A stretch of 5,375 nt of DNA from assembly GCA_023135215.1 (NCBI GenBank), contig JAGLTP010000346.1, positions 1-5,375 of the forward strand. Direction: 5' to 3'. Under the pieces are notes generated by a model. That model had not been told where the DNA came from and made no database searches. It saw only the letters and a program-made list of their open reading frames with translations. This document shows positions 1 through 5,250 of the stretch, piece by piece (position 1 is the first letter of the stretch; each line of letters begins with the position of its first letter). The translations under genes were made by a program, and so were the position numbers. The DNA comes from Candidatus Heimdallarchaeota archaeon. GTDB taxonomy: Archaea > Asgardarchaeota > Heimdallarchaeia > Heimdallarchaeales > Heimdallarchaeaceae.

Positions 1-150
1 CCTATTACTTCACATGAAGAGATTTATGAGAAAGAAGTGAAACCAGTAGTTGTAGTTCTTTGCCCAATTTGTGGTGAAACAATAAGAGAAGATAGCAAAG
101 AATGTAAGAAATGTGGAGCAAAAATTGAGACAAGAAAACCTGCAAAATAG
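1..150 (+). CDS. C-terminal fragment of a zinc-ribbon protein
   Basis: An open frame runs from the window edge (frame 1) to a TAG stop at 148-150, giving 49 residues. The start and most of the protein lie outside the window. It carries a compact zinc ribbon, CPIC-x10-CKKC (fragment residues 21-24 and 35-38), followed by a short basic tail ending KPAK. The four cysteines would bind one structural zinc. The segment before it is acidic and then a valine-rich strand (VKPVVVV). Such C-terminal zinc ribbons are common in archaeal proteins of very different function, so the role cannot be told from this piece. The cysteine spacing is the same as in the small protein at 1342-1650. A T-tract about 60 bp after the stop is its probable transcript end. 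The reading frame and ribbon are clear; the function is unknown. Confidence 0.8.
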   Translation, partial: PITSHEEIYEKEVKPVVVVLCPICGETIREDSKECKKCGAKIETRKPAK

Positions 151-212
151 GTAACTCTAAACAACAAGGATGATGAAGATAAATTATATCTCTAATTCAT
201 CCAATCTTACTA

Positions 213-219
213 TTTTTTT
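213..219 (+). terminator. T-tract, probable terminator of the upstream zinc-ribbon gene
   Basis: Seven consecutive T lie 63 bp after the stop of the partial gene and about 90 bp before the next start. No stable hairpin precedes them. Archaeal RNA polymerase stops at T-rich stretches without a required hairpin, so this is a reasonable but unproven transcript end. Confidence 0.4.
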
Positions 220-244
220 CAAAATACTCTCTCTAACAAATTAG

Positions 245-281
245 TTTTTAAGTGTTTATTGTGAGAAATGCCAATATATTA
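245..281 (+). promoter_or_regulatory. Candidate TATA boxes for the GNAT gene
   Basis: Three AT-rich candidates precede the GNAT gene: TTTTTAAG at 245-252, TTTATT at 255-260 and AATATATTA at 273-281. With the usual archaeal spacing of about 25-27 nt from TATA centre to transcript start, either of the first two gives a leader of roughly 28-40 nt that keeps the Shine-Dalgarno at 302-305. The last would start transcription almost on the Shine-Dalgarno. The first two are therefore favoured, but the choice cannot be settled from sequence. Confidence 0.35.
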
Positions 282-300
282 AGAGCTAATCATTAGTAAG

Positions 301-305
301 AGGAG
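301..305 (+). promoter_or_regulatory. Shine-Dalgarno of the GNAT gene
   Basis: AGGAG sits 6 nt before the ATG at 312, inside AAGAGGAG. It supports this start and shows that the organism uses Shine-Dalgarno initiation for at least some genes, unlike the leaderless-looking genes further right. Confidence 0.75.
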
Positions 306-311
306 ACTAGA

Positions 312-1352
312 ATGGAATACAAAATAATAGAATTTGAACCAAAAGAAGCTCCAGATGAATTCTGGGAAGGGTATTGTGAATTCACAGAATCAAATCAAAA
401 AGAAATGAACCCAGATGATCCTTTAGCTGACAGAGAAGGTATCATCCAACGTCAGAAAGCAGATTTTCCTGATTTCACCGTTAAACGTTGGTTAGCTGAA
501 ACTACTGAAGAAAAGATTATAGGATGGGCTGGATTTGGTGTATCTCAAGAAACTTCCTCTGATTATGAAGAAAATAAACATATTGCATCAATTAATATTG
601 TTGTTTTAAAAGATTTCAGAAGAAAAGGAATAGGAACAGCTTTACTCAAAAAGGCAGTTGAACAAGTACAAAACTTTGATAGAACTATTATCGAAGTTGG
701 CTCAGATCATGATGCTGGACGAGCTTTTCTAAAACATTATGGTGCTCAAATGACAATTGAAGGAGCAGAAAATCGATTAGAAATGAGCGATGTAGATTGG
801 GACATGATGCAAACTTGGATAGAAGAAGGTCCAAAAAGAGCTCCTGATGTTAAAATAGAAACTTTTCTTGATGTATGCCCAGAGGAGATTCTAGAAGAAT
901 ATGCGGAAATGTACACTGAAGCTATGAACATGCAACCTCTTGGAGAAATAGAAAGTAGAGCAAATATTGATGGAGCTGCTAGACGGAAACAGGAGAAGAG
1001 AACAAAAGAAGTTGGACAAACTAATTACACAATGATCACAAGAGAGAAGGATGGAAGAATCTCTGGGTTAACTGAAATTTATTATGATTCAAGAGAAGGA
1101 CATCGTATGTTCCAAGGTTTAACAGGGGTTCGTCCAGAATTTAGAGGAAGAGGACTAGGTAAATGGTTGAAAGGACTGATGATTGTTCATGTAAAGGAGA
1201 ACTATCCTGAAGTAGAAAAAATAATTACAGGTAATGCTGAATCCAATGAAGCAATGCTATCAATAAATGAGAGAATGGGCTTCAAGAAATATAAAGGTGG
1301 AGAAGCTTATAAATTCAAAACTGAGGATCTTGTAAAAAGATTTAACCTTTAG
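312..1352 (+). CDS. Tandem GNAT-family acyltransferase
   Basis: A 346-residue protein with two GNAT N-acetyltransferase folds in a row, linked around residues 160-180. GNAT enzymes transfer an acyl group from acyl-CoA to an amine. The first fold (about 1-160) has the CoA pyrophosphate loop R-x-x-G-x-G at 103-108 (RRKGIG), after a typical strand (ASINIVVL), and ends with a degenerate helix-YGA segment (137-145). The second fold (about 180-340) has its own R-x-x-G-x-G loop at 278-283 (RGRGLG), followed by a long helix and the pattern N308...N312..M315...N319..MGF (322-324). That pattern is usual in tandem GNATs where the second half is the better conserved one. Both loops are intact, so both halves may bind CoA. 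There is no signal peptide or membrane segment, so it should be cytoplasmic. The substrate is unknown; antibiotic, polyamine or protein acetylation are all possible. The start is fixed by AGGAG six bases upstream. The last 11 bp overlap the convergent zinc-ribbon gene. Confidence 0.88.
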   Translation: MEYKIIEFEPKEAPDEFWEGYCEFTESNQKEMNPDDPLADREGIIQRQKADFPDFTVKRWLAETTEEKIIGWAGFGVSQETSSDYEENKHIASINIVVLKDFRRKGIGTALLKKAVEQVQNFDRTIIEVGSDHDAGRAFLKHYGAQMTIEGAENRLEMSDVDWDMMQTWIEEGPKRAPDVKIETFLDVCPEEILEEYAEMYTEAMNMQPLGEIESRANIDGAARRKQEKRTKEVGQTNYTMITREKDGRISGLTEIYYDSREGHRMFQGLTGVRPEFRGRGLGKWLKGLMIVHVKENYPEVEKIITGNAESNEAMLSINERMGFKKYKGGEAYKFKTEDLVKRFNL

Positions 1353-1650
1353 TTTTCTTTTTCTTTTTCTTATCATCTTCTTCATCAACAAAGTACTCTT
1401 TATCCATAAGATCCTTTAAATCATCATATCCTCGCAGTTTCTTTCTGCAATTAAAACAAACCTCATCGTCAGTAGTATTTGTTGTACTACAATAAGGGCA
1501 TAGAACTGCTCCCTCTTGAAGGACATTTGAGGGTTTAAAGCCCTTTTTCATTTCTTCCTCTGTAATATATCTATAATCAGGTCCACCAGCCTGTTCTGCT
1601 TTCTTTTTTTCTTTTTTCTTCTCTTTCTTCGAGGAAGATTTCTTGTTCAT
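1342..1650 (-). CDS. Small lysine-rich zinc-ribbon protein
   Basis: A 102-residue protein in three parts. The N-terminal stretch (1-20) is almost all Lys, Ser and Glu. The middle has a zinc ribbon, CPYC-x10-CFNC (C51, C54, C65, C68), that should bind one zinc ion. The C-terminal stretch is acidic, then lysine-rich (EEDDKKKKKK, about 90-99). The flanks look disordered and basic, which suggests contact with RNA, DNA or ribosomes, but this is inference. No known family was recognised. The ATG at 1650 is chosen because a TATA-like box lies 28 nt upstream and nothing resembling a Shine-Dalgarno is present, as expected for a leaderless message. A shorter start at Met34 would drop the basic N-terminus. 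The stop overlaps the end of the convergent GNAT gene by 11 bp. The coding pattern is credible because the cysteines are properly spaced and the start matches a promoter, although the low-complexity ends add some doubt. Confidence 0.8.
   Translation of the reverse strand: MNKKSSSKKEKKKEKKKAEQAGGPDYRYITEEEMKKGFKPSNVLQEGAVLCPYCSTTNTTDDEVCFNCRKKLRGYDDLKDLMDKEYFVDEEDDKKKKKKTKG
1353..1371 (+). terminator. T-rich terminator of the GNAT gene, inside the antisense lysine tail
   Basis: Directly after the GNAT stop (1350-1352) the + strand reads T4-C-T5-C-T5-C-T2. This is a strong archaeal-type T-rich termination region with no need for a hairpin. The same bases, read on the - strand, encode the run of lysines at the C-terminus of the zinc-ribbon protein. 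The position immediately after the stop supports a real transcript end, though the T-richness may simply follow from the lysine codons. Confidence 0.5.
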
Positions 1651-1674
1651 ATATCAATAACTAAATTGTGCTTT

Positions 1675-1682
1675 CTAATAAA
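1675..1682 (-). promoter_or_regulatory. TATA box and BRE of the zinc-ribbon gene
   Basis: On the - strand TTTATTAG is preceded by purine-rich AAGAGAGG (1690-1683), a plausible TFB-recognition element. The box centre is about 28 nt before the ATG at 1650, so transcription should begin within a few bases of the start codon. The bases just before the ATG show no Shine-Dalgarno. Confidence 0.6.
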
Positions 1683-1726
1683 CCTCTCTTTTTCTTTTGG
1701 AGACCTTTATGTCTATTCTCAATAAA

Positions 1727-1732
1727 TTTATA
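1727..1732 (+). promoter_or_regulatory. TATA box of the TatD-like gene
   Basis: TTTATA is centred about 26 nt before the ATG at 1756, inside AATAAATTTATAGATA. That spacing predicts a transcript starting at or next to the ATG. The bases before the start (CCACTCTCAC) have no Shine-Dalgarno, consistent with a leaderless message. A perfect 8-bp palindrome, AGATATCT at 1732-1739, follows the box at once and could be an operator, but a site this short may be chance. Confidence 0.6.
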
Positions 1733-1755
1733 GATATCTGATATTCCACTCTCAC

Positions 1756-2658
1756 ATGAGCTACCGAAAAAACGAAGCTATTCCGATTGAACCAGAGCAG
1801 GATCTACCTATTGTAGATTGTCATTGCCATTTTCCCGATAAAGAACCTTATAGAAAACCAACTCATTCACATGAGAGTCAGTTCGAATTTTTCTTTGAGA
1901 AACACAATGGTAAGTTTATAATTTCATCATCCAGTGATTTTGATTATGATTACGTTCAGGATTTTATGCAAACTCATGATAAGATGTACATGACTATGGG
2001 GACAGGCATACCTACTAACCGATATCCTATGAATGAAGTTCTGAAAGATTATAAAGCATTTCTAGAAATAGTAGAAAACAATCAAGACACTTATGTTGGT
2101 ATTGGAGAGTTCGGTTTAGATTTTCATCATGGGAAGACTCTTAAGATTCGACAGCAACAGATAGAGCAATTTCAGAGGGTAATCCACGAAACTAAACACC
2201 TCAATAAACCATATGTTTTGCATGTTAGAAATGCTACACAAAGAGATATAGATCAGAACAATCCAAACCACGAATTTAATCAAAGAGATTTCTGCAACAA
2301 ATCAATTGTAAGAATTTTAGAGGAAGAAGGTATCAAACCTGAGAAAGTTATGTGGCATTGTTTCTCAGGACCACAAGAATGGGGGCCAAAACTAGCAAAA
2401 ATGGGCTATTATATCTCAATACCCTCATCAGCTTATGGTTTCAAAAGATGGAGAAGAAATATACAAGGAGTACCTATGGATAAACTCCTGACTGAAACAG
2501 ATTCATGTTTCCAGCATCCTATTTCAATGGGAGGATACAATACACCAGCTAATGTCAAATATTCAGTTGCAGCAATAGCTTATGTTAATGAGATGAAGCA
2601 ACAAGAGGTTGCAGAAAAAGTATTAGGAAATGCAAAGAAGTTTTTTGGTATTTCCTAA
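1756..2658 (+). CDS. TatD-like metal-dependent hydrolase
   Basis: A 300-residue TIM-barrel protein of the TatD family (amidohydrolase superfamily), whose characterised members are divalent-metal-dependent DNases and related phosphoesterases. All the expected metal ligands are visible: H23 and H25 in DCHCHF, E118 in GIGEFGLDF, H156 in VLHVRNA, H201 in WHCFSGP, and D249 in TETDS. The end also fits the family, with N292 in the final helix before KKFFGIS. The length is slightly above the usual 255-270. The extra residues lie at the N-terminus (1-17) and in loops, notably the N/Q/D-rich loop at about 163-180 after the fourth ligand. There is no signal peptide, so it is likely cytoplasmic. The ATG at 1756 is favoured by a TATA box 26 nt upstream. 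It is divergent from the zinc-ribbon gene, and its stop is 11 bp from that of the convergent amidohydrolase. DNase activity is typical but not certain for such divergent members; phosphatase or amidase activity are alternatives. Confidence 0.9.
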   Translation: MSYRKNEAIPIEPEQDLPIVDCHCHFPDKEPYRKPTHSHESQFEFFFEKHNGKFIISSSSDFDYDYVQDFMQTHDKMYMTMGTGIPTNRYPMNEVLKDYKAFLEIVENNQDTYVGIGEFGLDFHHGKTLKIRQQQIEQFQRVIHETKHLNKPYVLHVRNATQRDIDQNNPNHEFNQRDFCNKSIVRILEEEGIKPEKVMWHCFSGPQEWGPKLAKMGYYISIPSSAYGFKRWRRNIQGVPMDKLLTETDSCFQHPISMGGYNTPANVKYSVAAIAYVNEMKQQEVAEKVLGNAKKFFGIS

Positions 2659-2669
2659 TTTCATAATAT

Positions 2670-3965
2670 CTATTTAGTCATCTGTTGCAGTGGAGAGAAG
2701 TATGTTATTGCTCCTTTCTTAGCCATTACTATTCCATCTTTGATTACATGTGAAAAACTGGAAACGTCAGTTATATTTGTTATATCCTCAAGTGGATTCT
2801 TTTCACATATCACAATATCAGCTAACTTCCCTTTCTCTATCGATCCTATCTTGTCTTCTAGCCAAATTGCTTTTGCACCTTCAATTGTAGCTGCTTGTAG
2901 TGCTTGAACTGGTGTCATTCCTATATCTTCCACCATGAATTGTAATTCATGCCCTGTATTTCCGTGATAATTACCTGGGGTACCTGCATCTGTCCCTATG
3001 GCAAATTTGACACCTTTTTCAAATGCCATTTTGTGGTTGCCTTTGGCTTGACTACCAACATCAATTATCTTCTTTTGTACTTCTGGTGGGAGTTGGTTTA
3101 TGATCTCTGGATTTGCTAAACATACAATTGCTGAGCGTGTCGAAATTAGATATGTACCTTTCTCAATCATCATTTTTGCTGCTTCCTCGTCTACAAGGCT
3201 ACAGTGTTCTATTGTATCGATTCCCGCTTTGACAGCTGTAATTATCCCTGCATTACCATGAGCATGACTAGCTAAATGCATTCCAAGTCGATGGGATTCT
3301 TTAACCATAGCTTCTAGCTCATCATCAGTCCATAGACTGAAACTAACTTTAGATCCCATTCCATGAAGAACTCCTCCCGTTGTTAATGTTTTAATGAAAT
3401 CAGCACCTAACATCTTCTGTTCTCTTACTGCATAAACTACATTATCTACTCCAGCTGTAACAACTGACTCTTCCCTATAAGAATCAAGTATTGGTTGAGG
3501 TCCTATACTTTCTTGGTTACCCCATTGTCCTAATCCAGTTTCAGAAACAACTAGTCTAGGTCCAGCTAAAACACAACTATCAAGAATCCTTCGTAAAGAA
3601 GATACTACACCCTTATAAGCTCCGCAATCTCTAACACAAGTGAAGCCACTTACAAGATGTTTTTGGGCATGATCCAGTGCTAGATAATTATACATATCTC
3701 TTTTAGTTCTTAGATATTCTCTTTCAGATTGTGGGTCACCTGTTGCAATAAGGTGAACATGAGTATCAATCATCCCAGGAAGAACTACTTTTCCAGTTGC
3801 ATCAGTTATTTTATCGTTCTCTTCTTTTTCATAACTGCTATCATCCCCCAGCCATACTATCTTATTTCCGATAGCAATTATGGTTGTGTTTTCAAGCAAT
3901 TGTCCATTTAATGAATCAAACACTCTCCCTGATTTTATTACTAATCTTGGTTTTTTTTCAGTCAT
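2670..3965 (-). CDS. Metal-dependent amidohydrolase, imidazolonepropionase/Xaa-dipeptidase-like
   Basis: A 431-residue amidohydrolase-superfamily enzyme. The N-terminal part (about 7-62) and the end (about 372-420, with GSIEKGKLADIVI) form the composite beta-sandwich. The TIM barrel between carries a complete binuclear metal site: H69 and H71 in DTHVH, K192 in ADFIKTLTTGG (expected to be carboxylated and to bridge two metals), H234 in SHAHG, H254 in IEHCS, and D326 in GTDAGT. The HGNTGHELQFMVE...GMTPVQALQAAT block (335-360) is typical of the subgroup that contains imidazolonepropionase-like proteins and Xaa-Pro/Xaa-Arg dipeptidases. The carboxylated lysine argues for the dipeptidase-type branch over true HutI. 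Likely reaction: hydrolysis of a dipeptide, N-acyl amino acid or related amide in the cytoplasm; the exact substrate is not visible. No signal peptide is seen. The ATG at 3965 fits a TATA box 28 nt upstream and no Shine-Dalgarno. It follows the P1-family gene on the same strand after 110 bp. Confidence 0.9.
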   Translation of the reverse strand: MTEKKPRLVIKSGRVFDSLNGQLLENTTIIAIGNKIVWLGDDSSYEKEENDKITDATGKVVLPGMIDTHVHLIATGDPQSEREYLRTKRDMYNYLALDHAQKHLVSGFTCVRDCGAYKGVVSSLRRILDSCVLAGPRLVVSETGLGQWGNQESIGPQPILDSYREESVVTAGVDNVVYAVREQKMLGADFIKTLTTGGVLHGMGSKVSFSLWTDDELEAMVKESHRLGMHLASHAHGNAGIITAVKAGIDTIEHCSLVDEEAAKMMIEKGTYLISTRSAIVCLANPEIINQLPPEVQKKIIDVGSQAKGNHKMAFEKGVKFAIGTDAGTPGNYHGNTGHELQFMVEDIGMTPVQALQAATIEGAKAIWLEDKIGSIEKGKLADIVICEKNPLEDITNITDVSSFSHVIKDGIVMAKKGAITYFSPLQQMTK

Positions 3966-3990
3966 TATAGAAAAAGGAAATATTGCCTTC

Positions 3991-4002
3991 TTATAACCTT
4001 TT
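3991..4002 (-). promoter_or_regulatory. BRE and TATA box of the amidohydrolase gene
   Basis: The - strand reads GAGAAAAGGTTATAAG: a purine-rich BRE followed by TTATAA (3996-3991). The TATA centre is 28 nt before the ATG at 3965, predicting a transcript that starts within a few bases of the start codon. Upstream of the ATG there is only pyrimidine-rich sequence and no Shine-Dalgarno. This is the clearest promoter in the window and means the gene can be transcribed separately from the P1-family gene. Confidence 0.65.
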
Positions 4003-4013
4003 CTCGGGCATAA

Positions 4014-4073
4014 TATGGAATTTCATTTGGAATACATGAGATTTTTTTGAACCTAAGATCCTCTGATTCCATA
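4014..4073. repeat. Three copies of a GGAAT motif upstream of the amidohydrolase promoter
   Basis: TATGGAAT (4014-4021), TTTGGAAT (4026-4033, same orientation, 12 bp later) and ATTCCATA (4066-4073, the exact inverse of the first) lie in the 110 bp gap, just upstream of the amidohydrolase BRE/TATA. They could be binding sites for a regulator of that gene. In AT-rich DNA, 6-8 bp repeats may also be chance. Confidence 0.3.
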
Positions 4074-4075
4074 CA

Positions 4076-5080
4076 CTAATCAATAGCTTTGTAAATTTGA
4101 CCTTTCTGATTCTCTTCATAGCAGCTTAAAACAGCATTCCAAGCAACTTCTGATGCTACTGCACCTAAACTAGTTAAATCCAGTTTTTTGTTTTCTACCT
4201 CATTAGTTGATATCATAAATAAGACATCTCCATCAGTAATTGTATGGAAAGGATTGATAGCTCTTGCCATGGATGTATGAACCTGACGACCCATTTGTGT
4301 TAAACCATATCTATCCATTTTTTGATTTGTAATTACCACTGTAAGGGTTGTATTCTTTGTAGTTGTTTTCTGTTCTTTGTTATTATTTTTAATTTCAAAT
4401 TTCTTTGAAATCTCGTTCAATAAGTTTATTCTTTGTTTCTTTGAATTATCCCAAAAACCTCTAACAATTTCTCCCTTTTTATTCAGAATTGCTCCTACTG
4501 AATTCACCACAGTACAAACAAGAATTTTCGTATCTCCGATTTGCTTGAAAGCTCCACCTTGACCTCCAAGTTGAGCAGAATTATAATCCAAGGTTTTTCC
4601 AACAGTTGCAGATTTTCCCGCACCTTGATTACCAATTGGAAGTATTCCTTCTCTAACTGTACTGACTGCTGCTCTACCGAGTTCTTTATCAGGATAGATA
4701 GTGTTTCCTCGAAAACCAACATCAAAAATTATAGCACCATTCACTATAGGAATTTTTTCCCAATCAGGTGAATAGCTGTTTTGTTTTAAGAGTTCTGCAG
4801 TAACTCCTGATATTGCTTCAAACCCATACAGTGATCCTCCTGACAAACAAACAGCATTAGTAAAACCCCAGTGTTGTCCAATTACACCCACTGCTCCTCC
4901 TCTGACGTCTACATACATCATATTATCCTTCAATATTTGAATAACAGTACACCCAGTTGGTCCTTCTTCGTACTCTCCTATACCCACTTCAACACCATGA
5001 AAATCAAATTCTAAGAATGGTTTTCTATAATCTGTTTTAGGTTTCAGTGCCATTTTATCATTGGATAGATAATCTTTCAT
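4076..5080 (-). CDS. P1 family (DmpA/NylC-type) self-cleaving aminopeptidase/amidase
   Basis: A 334-residue member of peptidase family S58/P1, which includes DmpA, beta-aminopeptidases and the nylon-oligomer hydrolase NylC. Family landmarks occur in order: VGIGEYEEGPTGCTVI (32-47), VDVRGGAVG (57-65), CLSGGSLYGFEAISGV (78-93), GAIIFDVG (115-122), GNQGAGKSATVGK (150-162), VVNSVGAIL (191-199), NTTLTVVIT (243-251), MARAINPFHTITDGD (271-285). These enzymes cut themselves into alpha and beta chains, and the new N-terminal Thr or Ser is the nucleophile. Here the site is Asn243-Thr244, giving chains of about 243 and 91 residues. D283 and D285 lie 39 and 41 residues after Thr244, the spacing I recall for the NylC acid pair, and K162 and N193 are probable further active-site residues. 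A lysine/asparagine/threonine-rich linker (231-243) precedes the cut. No signal peptide is seen, so it is likely cytoplasmic. Substrates could be beta- or D-amino-acid peptides or other amides. Start at 5080 is supported by a weak Shine-Dalgarno. Confidence 0.92.
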   Translation of the reverse strand: MKDYLSNDKMALKPKTDYRKPFLEFDFHGVEVGIGEYEEGPTGCTVIQILKDNMMYVDVRGGAVGVIGQHWGFTNAVCLSGGSLYGFEAISGVTAELLKQNSYSPDWEKIPIVNGAIIFDVGFRGNTIYPDKELGRAAVSTVREGILPIGNQGAGKSATVGKTLDYNSAQLGGQGGAFKQIGDTKILVCTVVNSVGAILNKKGEIVRGFWDNSKKQRINLLNEISKKFEIKNNNKEQKTTTKNTTLTVVITNQKMDRYGLTQMGRQVHTSMARAINPFHTITDGDVLFMISTNEVENKKLDLTSLGAVASEVAWNAVLSCYEENQKGQIYKAID

Positions 5081-5083
5081 AGC

Positions 5084-5091
5084 ATCACTTC
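5084..5091 (-). promoter_or_regulatory. Possible Shine-Dalgarno of the P1-family gene
   Basis: On the - strand GAAGTGAT lies 3 nt before the ATG at 5080 and differs by one base from the archaeal anti-SD complement GAGGTGAT. It supports the start. If it is used, the transcript must begin further upstream than the TATA-like box at 5102-5107 would allow. Confidence 0.4.
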
Positions 5092-5101
5092 TCTACTGAT
5101 A

Positions 5102-5130
5102 TTTAAAAACAATCCCTAATTTTTGTAAAA
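5102..5130 (-). promoter_or_regulatory. Candidate promoter region of the P1-family gene
   Basis: Two AT-rich boxes are seen on the - strand. TTTAAA (5107-5102, inside TTTTTAAATA) is centred about 24 nt before the ATG and would give a leaderless transcript. TTTTTACA (about 5130-5123) would give a leader of about 20 nt that includes the possible Shine-Dalgarno. The first is the better TATA match; the second agrees better with ribosome binding. Both remain open. Confidence 0.4.
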
Positions 5131-5165
5131 AGTCACCTCACACCGCCAAACACGTTACTTAGAAA

Positions 5166-5201
5166 ATCTTACCATACAATTATTTTCTTATGTGGTAAGA
5201 T
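5166..5201. repeat. Inverted repeat with 13-nt arms and 10-nt loop
   Basis: The left arm ATCTTACCATACA (5166-5178) faces the right arm TATGTGGTAAGAT (5189-5201). The outer nine bases pair perfectly, then one T-G wobble and one mismatch occur within the 13. The loop is 10 nt. On the + strand it is followed by a run of nine T (5209-5217), and on the - strand by four T. It lies about 60-95 bp upstream of the TATA-like box of the P1-family gene, and about 50 bp after the stop of the partial gene. It could be an operator, a terminator-like hairpin, or part of a 3' untranslated region. Confidence 0.55.
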
Positions 5202-5232
5202 AAATTTCTTTTTTTTTCGGTTGGTTTGTTGG

Positions 5233-5245
5233 AAAAAAATGAAAA
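5233..5245 (-). terminator. T-tract, probable terminator of the partial acidic gene
   Basis: On the - strand, TTTTC-A-T7 begins 5 nt after the stop of the partial gene (5251-5253). This is a typical archaeal T-rich transcript end and makes it unlikely that this gene is transcribed together with the P1-family gene. Confidence 0.5.
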
Positions 5246-5250
5246 TTTGA

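Noticed and set aside
170..176. ATGATGA resembling a C box of a C/D small RNA in the gap after the first gene
   Set aside because: No CTGA D box or second C'/D' pair follows at suitable distance before the T-tract at 213-219.
746..931. 61-codon - strand open frame inside the GNAT gene
   Set aside because: Wholly inside a well-supported gene, no recognisable motif and no promoter; a shadow frame.
1732..1739. AGATATCT palindrome as an operator of the TatD-like gene
   Set aside because: An 8-bp AT-rich palindrome is likely to occur by chance here and has no second copy nearby; mentioned only within the promoter entry.
3729..3911. 60-codon + strand open frame inside the amidohydrolase gene
   Set aside because: Antisense to a strongly conserved coding region with no domain or start signal of its own.
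1756..3965. TatD-like protein and amidohydrolase as a functional pair, since both are amidohydrolase-superfamily barrels
   Set aside because: They are convergent with separate promoters and belong to distinct families; adjacency alone does not support a shared pathway.
4377..4771. Three open frames (two +, one -) inside the P1-family gene
   Set aside because: All overlap conserved P1-family motifs in the true frame and show no motif or promoter; shadow frames.
5166..5217. Dyad plus T9 as a bacterial-type intrinsic terminator on the + strand
   Set aside because: No + strand gene ends upstream of it and the rest of the window looks archaeal. Kept only as a dyad of unknown role.
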